Source: Archegozetes longisetosus (Eukaryota; Arthropoda; Arachnida; Sarcoptiformes; Trhypochthoniidae). Taken from it: a stretch of 64,000 bases of DNA. Both the position numbers and the translations under genes were made by a program. Of the stretch, positions 1-12,439 are shown one piece after another (position 1 is the stretch's first letter; the number at the start of each line of letters is the position of its first letter). The notes beneath the pieces were generated by a model. The model was not told where the DNA came from. It saw only the letters and a list, made by a program, of their open reading frames with translations, and ran no database searches. The stretch spans positions 5,754,220-5,818,219 of the forward strand of contig JAEMBT020000001.1 in NCBI GenBank assembly GCA_018873245.2, read 5' to 3'.

Positions 1-52
1 GATGAATGCGTTTTTCAATGTCACTAGGAGAAAGTTTTACTACTTTTGGCAT
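1..52 (-). other. possible start of an ORF running off the window
   Basis: A minus-strand ATG at 50-52 opens a frame of 17 codons that is still open at the window edge (begins MPKVVKLSPSD). The lysine-rich start resembles the first residues of some DDE transposases, but the fragment is too short to identify. Confidence 0.2.
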
Positions 53-183
53 CGTTATTCATGAATTTTTACTGCAAATGTAGTAATGACAAACAGTTCA
101 TAAAAGTTTAGATAAATATATTCTATAATTGCATGACAATGCGAAGTAGTCTTAATCTTGAAGCTATAGATCTCTTGTCATAA

Positions 184-597
184 GTTGATACTATCAACTC
201 TGATAGAGCTCATTTATGCAGAATTGGTTTGTCCCTTCGTCTACTTGGCCCTAAACGAAGAAATAGATTTTGTGATCTATTCTTTTGTTTTGCGGTGATG
301 TTTATACCTTTGATTAGACGCATAACAGCATTATTCATACTTGAAGATAATGAACTAAACTTAAAAGTAATCATCGATTATAGAATTTATCTCAATGATA
401 GAACTCATGCAAATTTAGTGAATAAACAATGCATACCTTTAGCATATGTATCACAAATAATACGTCCTGACACATTAAAATCATATAAAGCTCTCATATC
501 TTAAGCTATTTGAGATGATATCTATTTATAGTTTGGTATGGCCTAAAGGTATTAGAATCATAAACAAAGGTGTCTACAAGCTAGTCGGAAGATCATA
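184..597 (+). pseudogene. gustatory receptor-like pseudogene fragment
   Basis: Two overlapping frames on the plus strand resemble the N-terminal third of the gustatory receptor at 2567-3897. The first (to the stop near 502) carries CRIGLS, matching YRIGLS in the intact gene, then a hydrophobic stretch and a segment LNDRTHANL aligning with VNGRFHINL. The second, shifted frame begins near 490 and carries SYLKLFEMIS, matching TYIKVFEMIS. The switch of frame in the same collinear order implies a frameshifted relic. It lies on the opposite strand to the intact gene. No later receptor segments (helices 3-7, C-terminal signature) were found downstream, so it is truncated as well as shifted. Alternative: an early exon of a real gene with an intron at about 490. 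Confidence 0.5.
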
Positions 598-810
598 GTC
601 TTAATTCCAAACGTGCGGCTCTTAATCTAAAACTATATTTTTCAGTGTATTTCCTTCATTATTGATTCTACGAATATCAATCGGTATCCTATAGGCTTAG
701 TATGCACTTATTTTTCAGGCGCATTCTATTATTTACTTTTACCTGTTATGTTTTCACTTAAAAGGAAAACTAAAGCTTTATAACACTTAAAACATAATAA
801 TTTCTACATC

Positions 811-812
<2 letters not shown>
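505..812. other. non-coding stretch
   Basis: Apart from the tail of the receptor relic (to about 597) nothing recognisable is present before the GA microsatellite. Confidence 0.4.

Positions 813-852
<40 letters not shown>
813..852. repeat. (GA)n microsatellite
   Basis: About 20 uninterrupted GA dinucleotides. Confidence 0.97.
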
Positions 853-855
<3 letters not shown>

Positions 856-1881
856 ACCAACAGACAGAGAGCCAATGACAGGAAATTACTATTAATAGGT
901 TAGTCACTAAAAATACATACACTGAAGTCAATGACTATAAATTATTTTATAGCCAAAGTACGAATATTTATTAGTAAATCAGGCTTTATTAATGAGTTTA
1001 ATGAATGTCACTCCTTATTTTATTTATATAACAAGTTTTTTGTGAAAATGCTTCTATTTCTTTACAAATACTTTTTTCTGCTATCTGCTTCTACCGTATA
1101 TTCTGCGATTTTTGTGAATGACTTTCATCAATATCGTAAGTTGCGCATTAAGCCGTTCGCATCTTAACAAGGAAATTGAATTCGACGACTTAGTACACAA
1201 CTAGTTGTAAATATGACATAAATACTTTAATAACTAAACATAAACCAGAACATTCTCAATGTTAAATACATTGATAATTACAATGATACACTATTACAAT
1301 ATTCTATATATTCCTAATAATGAAATTATACAGAGATATTACGACTACTACTTGACAGCGAACTTCATAACTTGTTGATTAAGAATTGAATCCGTTTAAC
1401 TCTTAAATATTAGTGAAGCTAAAAACAAACCAAATTTAAAATTATTAAATGCCAAGTACGTAATTCACTATACAATTAATCTGTTTTGAGATTTGTTATA
1501 TTATATTTAACATAATAGCAGTTACATTGAACTGAAGCATTTGCCAGAATGCTCACTCTAAAGGACTTATATAAAGTAAGGATTTATAGTATGCGAATTA
1601 CTTGAAAAGTCATGTTGAAACAGATTGATTGCTTAATGAATAAAACACTTTGCACTTATTAATTTAAATTTGGTTTGTCTTAAGCTTCAATAACATTTAA
1701 AAGTTAAACGAATTTAATTCTTAGTTAACAAGTTGCGAAGTTTGCTGTTTAGAGTGAATACGACATAAAACTTTTACTACAAGGCACGAACTATAAAGAA
1801 TTTACTATTTAAAGCATTAATATGTACTATTATAACATTATTTAAATTAGTGTTCGATAGAATTCTAAAATAAAACATAGA
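853..1881. other. AT-rich intergenic DNA
   Basis: No gene, RNA or repeat recognised. A 78-codon plus-strand ORF at 931-1167 has only AT-driven residue composition and no family resemblance. Confidence 0.5.
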
Positions 1882-2392
1882 TAGGGTGACCACTCGTCCC
1901 GTTTTCGACTGGATAGTCCCTTCTATTTAGAGATAAAAGACAGAAATCCCGTCAGACCAAAAACTCTCGACGGGACAATTAGTTGTCCCGTTTTACAATT
2001 TTCATTTTGAAAAATATGCTTATAAAATATTTCTCAAATATTGAATTTATTTTACAAATGATAAGGGATTAAGAAGTTCAGTTTAATGTTTTGAGCATTT
2101 GTGGTTTAAAATCAAAAGTTATTGAATTAATCTTTTCTGCCTTGACATATCTGATATAAACCAGCATTTCTTACTTTTGAATAACCTTTGAAAGATGCCA
2201 TTTCTAAGAAAAGATACACTTTTAAAATCAACCATGACTAATAATTTTCAATATTTTAATACTAGAAAGTATTGTTTGACACCTAAATATTTGAAATGAC
2301 TAATAAATGAGGCATTTTTCTTTTTAAAAATGTAAGGTGACTCCTTTGATATTTTTGTCCCGTCATGAGTCAAGCCAGAGGTGGTCACCCTA
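1882..2392 (+). mobile_element. hAT-type MITE, family 1 (copy 1)
   Basis: A 511-bp element with termini TAGGGTGACCAC and GGTGGTCACCCTA (inverted) and no coding capacity. It is flanked by near-identical 8-bp target duplications, aacataga on the left and aacataaa on the right (7 of 8). The interior has paired GTCCCGTTTT/GACGGGAC motifs. An inverted relative sits at 57986-58517 in a FAR intron. Eight-base duplications plus TAGGG termini are the signature of the hAT superfamily; no transposase remains. Confidence 0.8.
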
Positions 2393-2566
2393 AACATAAA
2401 GCCAAATCAAAAACTATAAATTAATTGACTTCAGTTAAAGTCACAATAACGTTAGTGAAAGACTTGAAAGTTAATAGATAAGTAGATTACAGTTATATGA
2501 TAAAGTTGAATAATTTCATTTTGATGTCTTTTTAATTGTTAATTAGAGTTAACTCAAAGTGACATG

Positions 2567-3897
2567 TCAACTGTTTTTAGAAAATAGACTGCCATTAAGC
2601 TTACAATCTATAGAAATGAAATAAATGTAAAAATTAATATCAGACTTGTACTGTGAGAAACTAACTTCATAGAAATGGAAATAATCGAACATAAATAGTT
2701 TCCAACAATAGAATCCGACTCTTTTCTGACCAATTGATTCAATTAAAGACAATGACTGTTGAGTTTTGAAAGAAAGCAATATTAATATATCTATATATAT
2801 AATAATAATAATAATTCATAACTGAATACCTTAATTAGTTTAGTGGTTGAGATTTTTGAGTCCAGACATAGAACAAGAAGTCTATGCAATAATTTATATG
2901 GTTTATTTGCCTCATAGGTTACTGAAGCACAAGAATTGATAAGTACTAATATGACTGAAAAACAAATAAATATGCAATATATAAGAATTGATCTCATGGT
3001 CAAAACCATTTGTTCGAAAACTGCACTGTAAAATACAAAATTTATAGTCATTCCCATTAATAGAACGACCCAAAATAAATATATAGACCAATAATTATCG
3101 TTGAATTCTTTGACCTCAGAATAAATCGTAATCAATTTCTCAATAATTGTTTGTACATTTCTAGAACTAAATCTACGTCTATTTTCGAACATAGACTTGA
3201 TTTGCTTGTTAACTAACTCGAGTTTGAGCCTTAAATAATAACAGATAATCTGAAAATAAATCATTTGGTAGATTTGAAAATTAATCGCATAATGAATACC
3301 AAGTGCAAAGAAAAAACTCCACGGTATAACATAAATAATTAATTCTATTAAAGTAGATTTGATACCCAACGCGATGGCAGATACAAAAAATGCAAATATT
3401 GTTACTGTTTTGATCATGAATTCTGCAAGACCATATAGAAACTTTGAACGTTTAATCAGCTGTTTTATATCTTCTTCTTCTGTGAAACCAAGACTTTGAT
3501 TTGAAACAAAACCCGAAATCATCTCAAAAACTTTGATATATGTTGGCTTTACTTTATTTTTATAGTTGAGGTAATGAAGTAATTGACTCATTAAACCCAA
3601 TAACATAAACGTAATGATAGCTAGATTTATATGGAATCTTCCATTCACAATAGAACCCCAATCACCAGTTTCTATTAAATAAGAATTTTCCGGTAATATT
3701 GATATCATTGAAACCAAACACCGAGAAGAATATGACGAAAGTATAATAGAAACCAATATCGGATTATAGACTTTTTTCCTTTTGACAGTATCATTTTTGA
3801 ATACAGATAAACCGATTCTATAAAAATGATTTGATTCGCAATTGATGATTCGATCTGATGATAGAATAGGGAACGAATATCGTTTTACTCTTTTCAT
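2567..3897 (-). CDS. gustatory receptor-like 7TM protein
   Basis: Predicted chemosensory receptor of the insect/mite gustatory receptor superfamily, a plasma-membrane ligand-gated channel-like protein. Exon 1 is 3897..2830 (356 codons) with several hydrophobic helices and a charged loop near residues 240-260. It ends in frame at AAG followed by GTATTC. Exon 2 is 2755..2567 after the acceptor ACTCAACAG, preceded by a pyrimidine-rich tract, and keeps phase 0 across a 74-nt intron. Exon 2 supplies the diagnostic C-terminal block SLIESIGQKRVGFYCWKLF, which matches the receptor family's final helix. Total 418 residues, the usual family length. The last 30 residues after FHFYEV are less typical, so a further small intron there is possible. 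ATG at 3895-3897 is the first in frame. Ligand cannot be inferred. Its nearest relative here is the broken copy at 184-597. Confidence 0.75.
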
Positions 3898-4739
3898 TGT
3901 TGAGTTTTAACTTTGATTTTAGAATTTTGACAAACGATATAAAAATCTATTGTGTTTTCCATATAGATATAATCGATATTAAATATTGAAACTAAATACT
4001 GAATATGAAATATTGACATCAATATAGCGATAGCTTGATACTGAGTCAAAGCTTTTAGTATTCTATGTACATTACATACACTCTGTTCTTATCAGTATTA
4101 TTTTGAAAGTTGTGTTCAAATTTTTTACTATATAGTATATTAAGAAAGTGAAATTTCTTTTAATATTCATGAGCTTTTAATATAAAGTTTAATTTATATA
4201 TTATTCTAAATATTTTCCATTTCTCAGAGTCAATATAAATTATGCATTCATTAAGTTTAAACGGTAGATAACGTGAATAAATAATGAGATTTTGTGCAAA
4301 GATTCGTTCATTTTTATAATTCAGAAAAATCAAAGATTACGCAACACTTACGATATTAAATTTTTAGTAATTATTAGAGCAACAAATGTTAAGAAATCCT
4401 AGTATTTTATTTTCAGCATGTAAGAAAAGATAAATAAAGAACAACAGTTCGATAGTATTTTTAAATATATAATTAAACCAGATAATGTAAACAGACGGAG
4501 TCCGTTCGTAATGTTACTATAATATTTGATGATTAATCCCACAGTAAAAAATTTTATTTGGTAGTAAACACCTAATAATCATAAATAAAAGATTTAGTTT
4601 GGGTTATTGCGAATTGTAATTAAAATGATGAATAAATAAAACGTGTAGGATAAAGAACTCGAATAGTTTTTAGAACTTAAATGTCAAGAATAAGTTTGTA
4701 CTGCTAGACTTACTCAGCCGAAGATTTCAAAGCCAGCTA
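3898..4739. other. intergenic, upstream of the receptor
   Basis: AT-rich DNA that should include the promoter of the minus-strand gustatory receptor. No distinct element was identified. Confidence 0.4.
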
Positions 4740-5135
4740 AGGAAAAGGGGAGAGTTAGGATGACCAAGTGCTTCGCATCCCTCATGCATCTTTTACTGAA
4801 CGGAAAATATCACACATTTAAGATCTATCGATTTGTAACGACCATGTTAAGTATTTAATGTAATGCAAAATCCTTGGACTGATGAACGTAGTCGAATGTA
4901 AATTAGTTAAGTAAAAGCAGAAACATGCATACAATTTAATTTTTCAATGACATTTTCCGAATTTTAATTTCATTAAAAGCAATAAAGAATGATTATATCC
5001 AGCAAAATCTCAGAAGTATAAGTTTTGAATAATAAAGATTGTAAATTCGTAAATAAAATTTATTTTAAAATTAAAGCTCTTAGAATTTTTTGTGCAGCAT
5101 TGAACAGTTTTTGACTTGATCGTCCTACCGTCGCC
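4740..5135 (+). repeat. conserved non-coding block, unit A
   Basis: About 400 bp matching 12717-13112, from the GAGAGTTAGGATGACCAAG region to a shared ACTTGATC.TCCTA end. It marks one edge of the duplication unit. No coding frame is conserved between the copies. Confidence 0.7.
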
Positions 5136-5139
5136 TTAA

Positions 5140-5700
5140 TACTATAAGGTTCTAAATGATCGAAAATCAATAAATAACTAAATCGAAACAAAATTTTATC
5201 TAAAAAATTTTAAAGGAAAGTAGGAAATCAATTTCGAACATTTTAAGAATATTTCGACATAATTCGGCCAAAAATTTTTTAAGCCGAGATTCGACTTGAC
5301 AATTTTAATATCTCGAATTTTCAAATATTTCATTAAGAAATTATTTGGATGAGTGGAAAGTGAATTTTTATAAAGAAATGACGCATTTAACAGCAGTTTA
5401 TTAAAGAATCGAATTTATCGATATAGAAGAAATCGAAGTGACTAAATCAATTTTGAAAAGATGAAATATCAACAGAATATGAGTCTCTTCATCAAACTTC
5501 TATGAGATTTAGCTTTAATAACCTGAAAGGTTGTGAAAAAGCCTGCTTTACAAACATTTTGCTTTTCTAATTCGGCGATTACGACGAATCAGATATAAAT
5601 TTATAAATTTATATAAATACCAGCATCAAGGCCATGAAAAGGTATGTGAATTTGTTAATAAATCATTTTGTCAAACAAATTAATTTAGAACCTTATAGTA
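5140..5700. mobile_element. MITE with 18-bp perfect terminal inverted repeats
   Basis: TACTATAAGGTTCTAAAT at the left end is exactly complementary to ATTTAGAACCTTATAGTA at the right end, 561 bp apart. The ends start with TA, consistent with Tc1/mariner-type target duplication. The equivalent place in unit B (about 13113) lacks it, so it probably inserted after the tandem duplication. No transposase is encoded. Confidence 0.65.
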
Positions 5701-6205
5701 CTCTAGCGATGCTATGTACAATACAGTATAATACATGCAAAATACGCTAGATCATATGTGCGCTGGTGTATTTTTCTATTATCATCACCTATGTCTTAGT
5801 TAAGCTAAATGTGTTTATATAAAAAAGAGGTATGAGAATCTTGAAGTAATCGAAAATAGATCTAACTATTGATAAACAGCCTAAGCAAACCGTGATAAAA
5901 GGCTTCATATAATAATAGTACGAATCTAACTTCGAGAAGAGGGGTTAGCTAAAACACCATAACTAAATGAATATCAATAAGATATAGAAAAGTATATGCA
6001 TTATACATGGTTATACTTATATGATACAGAATAATACATTTCTGAAAATTTTTTCTTGTGCATTTTGCCAACTCTATCAGGAATAAAGATATTTAGGTTA
6101 TGGTAAAACTGATTACAAAGTAAATGATTTAAAGATGAAGGTTAAAACCTTAATTCATCAGTTTTCGTTTCATATTAATGAATTTTGAATTAAAAATCTT
6201 CATTC

Positions 6206-6211
6206 TTTATT
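6206..6211 (-). promoter_or_regulatory. poly(A) signal AATAAA for the LRR receptor (copy A)
   Basis: AATAAA on the minus strand about 120 nt past the stop codon at 6332. Copy B has the same signal at 14369-14374. It supports this as the true 3' end, with no further 7TM exons. Confidence 0.5.
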
Positions 6212-6331
6212 GAATATAGACAATTAGTATATTTTCCAGAATAAGTAAAGAATATTAATACACTGTTAAGATTCTGTTTCATCAATCAAATAGTAGACAT
6301 TTTAAGTCTTGATCATTCTTGAATTAAAACA

Positions 6332-9300
6332 TTAAACACTATTGATCCTTAATGCTAAAAGTTCTAAAATAAGAATAATAATAGAGAAACTCAAACAAGG
6401 AAATGATAATAAGGATTTGATCGAGTTATTTTTCGATCCATTCATATCTACAATCGCTGCAAAATTTGCTAAATGATTACATTCGCAAACGGAGTGAATA
6501 TTAGTCGAATTTCTTGGTACGAGTTGACATCCATTTGTTGACCACTCCATCAAATTAAAATCCCAATAAACACAAATCATTTTGTTTCCATTTTGTAAAA
6601 TGTTCTTATGATTTAAACTGAAAAAAAAATGTTCAAAACAAATAATTAGAAATGATTTACATTTTGATATATGAAGTGTTTCCAGTTAAAGATAACAATA
6701 TATGACTCAAGTTTATCATATAATCAAAAACTCTATTGCAATTGATATCTGTCTATGACCTTAGAAAATTTAAGTTCACAAATTTGTATATTTTTGGTTA
6801 AAAATCTTCATATTATCATAAGTACCTGATTCTGACTTTCGCTCCATTATTTATTTGTTTGTATTCGTTAGTATTAGTTATACTAAAAGCAATTATCTCA
6901 GAATTGATCATTTGTTTATCTTTTATGCCACTCAACAAATATTTCGATAATCTTTTAACAAGAGTTCCGACTGCAGAATATTCACATGTATGACTGGACT
7001 TCAAATCTATATCTTTCGGAATCAAAATTGAAGATCCATTTGATTGAAAAAGTAATTGTTGATCGAAACTTGTGTGATATGTTTTAACATTAATATTTCT
7101 TTCAGATATATCTACTAATTTATTTTTGATATCTTGTTTGCAGCTCAATGCAAAAGAAGTCTTTTGAATGTAAAGTAATATTTTTGATGCCATTTCTATC
7201 TTTTCGGTTTCAGTCGCATTTTTCCATGAATTGTTTTGATTAATTAAATTACTGAATAGATACACAAAATATTCAGTTATATTAAGAACTGTATTATAAT
7301 CCAGTTTTGCATTATTAGTTTCAATGAAATTTTGTAATATAATGATCGAATTAATAATTCCTATTAATTGCTGACTATTTGGTAATGAGTTATCACTTTT
7401 AGTGCTTTCCACAAAACTTTCGAGTATTCGGTTCACATTGGAGATATTATTTATATTTTGAGTATCATTTATAGCAATATCTATTGGACACTGATCGAAA
7501 TTGGGTCCACTTTTATCAAACAAACCATTATTTAAACACTTCCACTTCGCACTCCCTGTTCCATAATTGCACTTTCCTTCGGACACGTTTCCGACACTGA
7601 CTGATGACCAACGATTTATTCCATACATCCCATCATATTCTCCATAGGAATTACAGACCTCTGAAATTTATATTATTCATCTTTTGAATACTTAGTATAA
7701 TTATTCGAGAAATAGGCAAAATTTTTTCAGGTCAAGTTGACCATAGAAAAAGAAGTCAGATGTATCTCATTCAACTAATTATCTTATCGAATCTCAATGC
7801 AATAGACGTTGGGCTAGCATATTAATAGAGTCGATGGATAAAATTAAAACCTTTTTGTAATATCAGTTTATATGAGATTTCTGGCTTGTCTGTCATTAGA
7901 TTCAATTTTAAATGTTCCGCAATATCAAATTAAATATATTTCAGTTCCATCGTTAAATGTTAGTGAATAGCGAATATTACAGTTTTAGCATGCAAATGAA
8001 AATTCGTCTTAAGTTAGTAATGCATAATATTTCTGAATTAGAATATAAGCATATTCTTCTATCATTTAATGACTGGAACTTGAAATGGACAACAGTAGTT
8101 GAAATTCTAAAAAAGACACGGCTGATCTTGTCAAAAATACATGAATATTTCAAACGAAGAAATTGCTTTGAAATGTATCAGAATGATACAAGTTTGTCAA
8201 TTTCCACTAAGGTTTTAAGAGACAGAGACAACTCATGTTTTCCAAAACCTAATGTTTACTTCATTTCTAGCGATGTTAGATCACTATCTAAAACTTTTCT
8301 AGGATTGTATCATTTGAGACTAGAGGGGCATTAGATCTTCAGCTGTAATGTGACCAAAAAGCTTCTAAGTGGTATTTTTTATTAGAGATTCGTAAAGTAA
8401 GCCTCTTCTATTTAACTATTGTGATCACGTATTTAATGAAATTTAAGAACAATAATGTTTAAGGCCATTATCTTCACATAGCTTTTGATAGCTTAACATC
8501 CGCCTCGTCCAGTCATATAATTTCTCAAACTATTCAATTTATAAAACATTAGTCATCATAAAAAAGCGAAGCCAATCTATAATGTATTTTAAAAATTCGA
8601 TATTTCAATTTCTAAATAAATTAACTGAAAATAATGACTTTTATCACAGCATTTTCAGTTATGAATCATAGTTAAATCTAGACTTTGTATTAATTGATAT
8701 GAACAGATATTATTTCAAATATGAATGGTTAATATGAAACTCCTGTCGCCAAGTGGTGTTATTAAGTTTTTAATTTACAAAGCCTTCAAGCTCGCGAGAT
8801 ATAGTATAAAATATGCCAATCATCTGTATCTAATCTTCTATTTACACATTAGTATTCTAAAAACCGGTATACATAATCCTCAAGCTAAAATTATTCTCAG
8901 TATGCATCGAAATAGATACTTAACCATTCTGTAGAGGGATTCAATACTTTATATGTTATATCAATTAAAATTCATAACATAATATATCTAAAATGTTTTT
9001 CAGCTGATAGGGATAGTCAGATCTGACAGACTCGATTCGATGAAACTAATCAATTGGTATACATATTATCTTGAAATTCTGTCAGTATATTATTAAAGCG
9101 GTTCATTCATTTCAAGATTTAAGTGAGTGCGAGTCTTATAAGCGGGCATTTTACAAATTGAAATTTATATAATAGTGCTCACTTACTTTTATTGGATTTC
9201 TGTAACCAGGACTTTAAAAGAAGATTCCAAATCGATAACATGCTTTTATATAGATATTGCTGCAAATATCTCAAGTTATATAAGCTATAATGCGATACAT

Positions 9301-11499
9301 CGTGGACTATTGAGTCTTAAGATTTTTATAATAGGAGCTGAATTTCAGTTTCTTATACGGTATGTCACTCTAGTCATTTGAAAAAGCATTTAAATATTTA
9401 GATTAACATTAGTTAAAGACTACATGGCCTCGTTATCTAAAAATGCGCGTGTAGCCCATATGACTCATACTATATCTGAAAATGTAGGTCTAACTGAATC
9501 ACTTCGAGCATATTCGAAAGTATAGCAGAATTATGATATGACCGAGAATATTGACTAAGAAAAACTTGTTTCAACACAGAAAAACACCAAATCAACTAAT
9601 GATTATCCCATTTACACTATCCAAAGAATACTGACTTTCTGTAACTTAGTCAATCACTTGAATTGATAAATTGATCAAATAATTCCACATACCAATTAAC
9701 TACATAAACCATGAATATATAAATATGGTTCTTAATACATACCTTTCGTTTGAACGCATTTATCGAAAGCATCAGTGGTTAATTTATAAAAATCTTGTCT
9801 ATTCCTGCATCCGACAGTCTTTATTTTTGGCAATAATTCATTTTTTCTTTCAAAGATCCATTTCAGATTACAATCATTACAATAGAGGCTATTTGATCCG
9901 AAATCGATTGTACTGTTAGGATAATCATCGAATAGTTGTCCGAATATAGTCTCATTCAAATATCTTAGTAATGAGGTCGGAAAAGTCAAATGTAAAGTTC
10001 TATTTGGACTTTTAAAAACATTCAATTCAAAACCAGAGTCTTGGAGTTTTTCACTAGAAATTGTGATACTCAGATCGTCGTAATTATGATGATCATTCAC
10101 TACAAACGCGTTCAATGGGATGAAATCAAAACTGCCTGATATTTCTATAGACTTTATATTCTTCAATCCAGAAAATGCATAATTTTTTATTGTTGTTAAG
10201 TTCTTAATTGATATATACTTAAGATTTTGACCATTCAGGAAATTTTCTGGTAAATCATCGATTGTTGTATTCCATAAACGGAATCGTTCTAAATTTTTCA
10301 ATGAGTTGACTAAATTATATATATTATAAGGTGATGGATAATTCTTAAGACGTTGATTACTCTAGAGTACGGAAAAAATACATAAGTCTCCATAAGTTCA
10401 ACCATTAGATAATGGACTTTATCAGAGCAGATTTAAGGCGATTCTGAGTTTTCATTATGAAATACGAATTTAAGTTAAATATAAGTTAAAAAACGCAAGG
10501 ATAATAATTTTTAATAGTGTTAATTAAAAGTCCAGTATTGATTTCAAGCAACCTTATTTAAGTACATCCCACCCTTAAATAATTATATAGTTGAACTCCC
10601 CTATCCAAGCACACCTGGTGACAATTTACTTCGTCCAACCCCCACAAACCTAATTGCGCCTAAGCAGAGATAGCTCCAGATACTTTCACTCTGGATGGTA
10701 AGCAACCTGACGCTATTCTCGCTAAGATTAATCCTGCGCGTAATCGTTTTATAAAAAATTTCACTTTTGCAACCTTAGTGTTGTTTACTAACCTAAAATT
10801 TAAGTTATGGGGATTATAAAGGGTAGAAGAGGTCTAGTGAGAGGTGGTGTGAAATTGGATAGTACCTGGATAGAAGAATTTAACTATATAGGTTTCAATT
10901 GTGTGAAGATTAAATGCGAATGCTTCGAAATTAGTAACGCTACCAAAAGTCGAATTTATTTATAACTATTCAATTATAGAGAACTGGATATCGCATATTG
11001 CGAAACACTACAAATGCATTTAAAACTAAGTTGTGATTACTGCATTCTTTATTCTAAGTTTTTACACAAGTTTTACACAAATATTCGATTGGGTGGATAT
11101 TTAATATGAAATTAGAATTTTTTATTTACTTACATCTATGCTTAAAAATGTGAGATTTCTTTGAGAACCTAAAGCATTTTCATGAATTCTTTCAATTCTA
11201 TTTGCATTTTTTATTGCAATAGCCTGGAAAGAGAGATCGTAAAATGTATTTTCTTCCAATGATATTGTATTTGTATTGTTAAATAATAAGCCATAGAACT
11301 GTTTTTCATCATCAGTTGATGACCATTGACTAATTCGCACAGATATTTCAGTCACATTATAATATTGATTACCACCACAATAGAGAATTTCACCAAAAAA
11401 ATCATCTTTACATACACACGGATTTGTTATATTATAAGGAGGACACGCGCTATAACACTTGGAAATTAATAATGCAATTATTAGTATTTTGTTAATCAT
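6332..11499 (-). CDS. LRR-HormR-GAIN-GPS single-pass receptor, copy A
   Basis: Four exons: 11499..11134, 10361..9743, 7660..6826 and 6617..6332 (phases 0, 1, 2), giving 701 residues. Domains: signal peptide about 1-17; cysteine-rich LRR cap (CPPYN..NPCVC, 19-41); leucine-rich repeats about 60-275; LRR C-terminal cap (YCNDCNLKWIF..DKC, about 280-325); hormone-receptor-like domain 331-386 with paired cysteines; GAIN domain about 395-620; GPS motif 622-659 (CVYWD..EWSTNGC..CECNHLANF); one hydrophobic helix 676-696; then a five-residue tail and stop. This is the ectodomain layout of an adhesion GPCR (closest in idea to the LRR-bearing ADGRA group, without Ig) but no 7TM bundle follows. The GPS has HLA where self-cleaving members have HL(S/T), so autoproteolysis is not expected. 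Several NxS/NxT glycosylation sites. Exon joins are supported by the duplicate at 14495-20336, with exons 2-4 of identical length. Likely a cell-surface binding or adhesion protein; ligand unknown. Confidence 0.8.
7957..8334 (+). other. 125-codon ORF inside an intron, function unknown
   Basis: Plus-strand ORF within intron 2 of the copy A receptor, with no counterpart in the unit B intron. Composition is mixed and not simply AT-driven, but I recognise no family, signal peptide or membrane helix. It could be chance or a transposon scrap. Confidence 0.2.
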
Positions 11500-12434
11500 T
11501 TCAACAAATCTCTTTATTCTTCTTTCTTAAATAAGAACACGGCACTCTTTTATCGTTAAGGTTGACAGCTTGGATGTAATGCTACCAAATATTCGCAATA
11601 ATAATCAAATTTGTTTGAAAATTATTACAAAAAAATCAAATTTTCAACCAATTATATGAGTATGTGAAGAGTGTCGACAGGTTTATATAATTAATCATCA
11701 AATGACTTGTTAATGTTATCTTTAATATTCTGAATAGCAACTCAGCTAAACTAGTATCATTGGCGTATCATACCCCAAAGTACATTCTTTTTATAAATAT
11801 GATATATGTATTTCATTCATTTGTCCTTAAAAGTTATCAATAACTATTTCTATCAATGGTGTGATAACAGGTATTGTTCAAATATTTATTTTCGCCAATT
11901 GTTTGTTAAATTTGATTGATACTCTACAAAATAAGCCTTCGGTTGATGCTTGATATGATTATTGAGATAAAATTAATCTTTAAGTAAATTATCAGCAAAA
12001 GCACTTTAAATGACTAATTGGATGCAATTATTATAGTAAAAGTGTTATACAATTCATTACTATTTCTAGTGGCAATATATTTCTATAACTTTAAATAAGG
12101 ATTTAACATAATTTCACATAATATTCTTTTGAAATATCTCATTGAAACATAAATTATTATTAAATCAAAAGAGAAATATATATATAATTCTATTATTTGA
12201 CTCAAAGCTGTTGTAACTCAAAGAATATACAAGACAATTTCATGAAAGTTTAGGACATAAAAATTTGAACAAATTTTTTTAAAATGATACTTTGCTCGTT
12301 AAAATCTATAATCTAGTTTTGGAGTTAAAAGTCTTCAAACATAGGACACGAATTATCAAACAGACTGTATATATACATAAGGGTTTCCATTAAATCCTGT
12401 GTATTTCAAGGGTGAAATTGTAACGATCTTTTGA
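11500..12434. other. upstream region of receptor copy A
   Basis: About 650 bp upstream of the start codon is conserved with copy B (20337-20966), so it probably includes the promoter. No TATA box could be assigned with confidence. The site at 12150-12151 (ACATAAATTATT) corresponds to the empty target of the mariner inserted in unit B. Confidence 0.45.
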
Positions 12435-12439
12435 AAATA

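Larger units (their letters stand above)
4740..12170. repeat. tandem segmental duplication, unit A
   Basis: First copy of a duplicated block. Collinear matches with unit B: 4740-5135 with 12717-13112; about 5826-7690 with 13985-15850; 9415-9660 with 15985-16680 and beyond; 9743-10400 with 18276-18930; 10440-12170 with 19600-20966. Offsets grow from about 7.98 to 8.83 kb, explained by insertions private to one unit. Both copies are in the same orientation. Confidence 0.85.

Noticed and set aside
9725..9919. 64-codon plus-strand ORF over receptor exon 2
   Set aside because: Shadow of the minus-strand LRR C-terminal cap coding sequence.
11122..11133. Treating the LRR exon 1 and the GAIN exons as three separate small genes
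   Set aside because: Phases and splice sites join all four exons in frame, and both copies agree on every junction.
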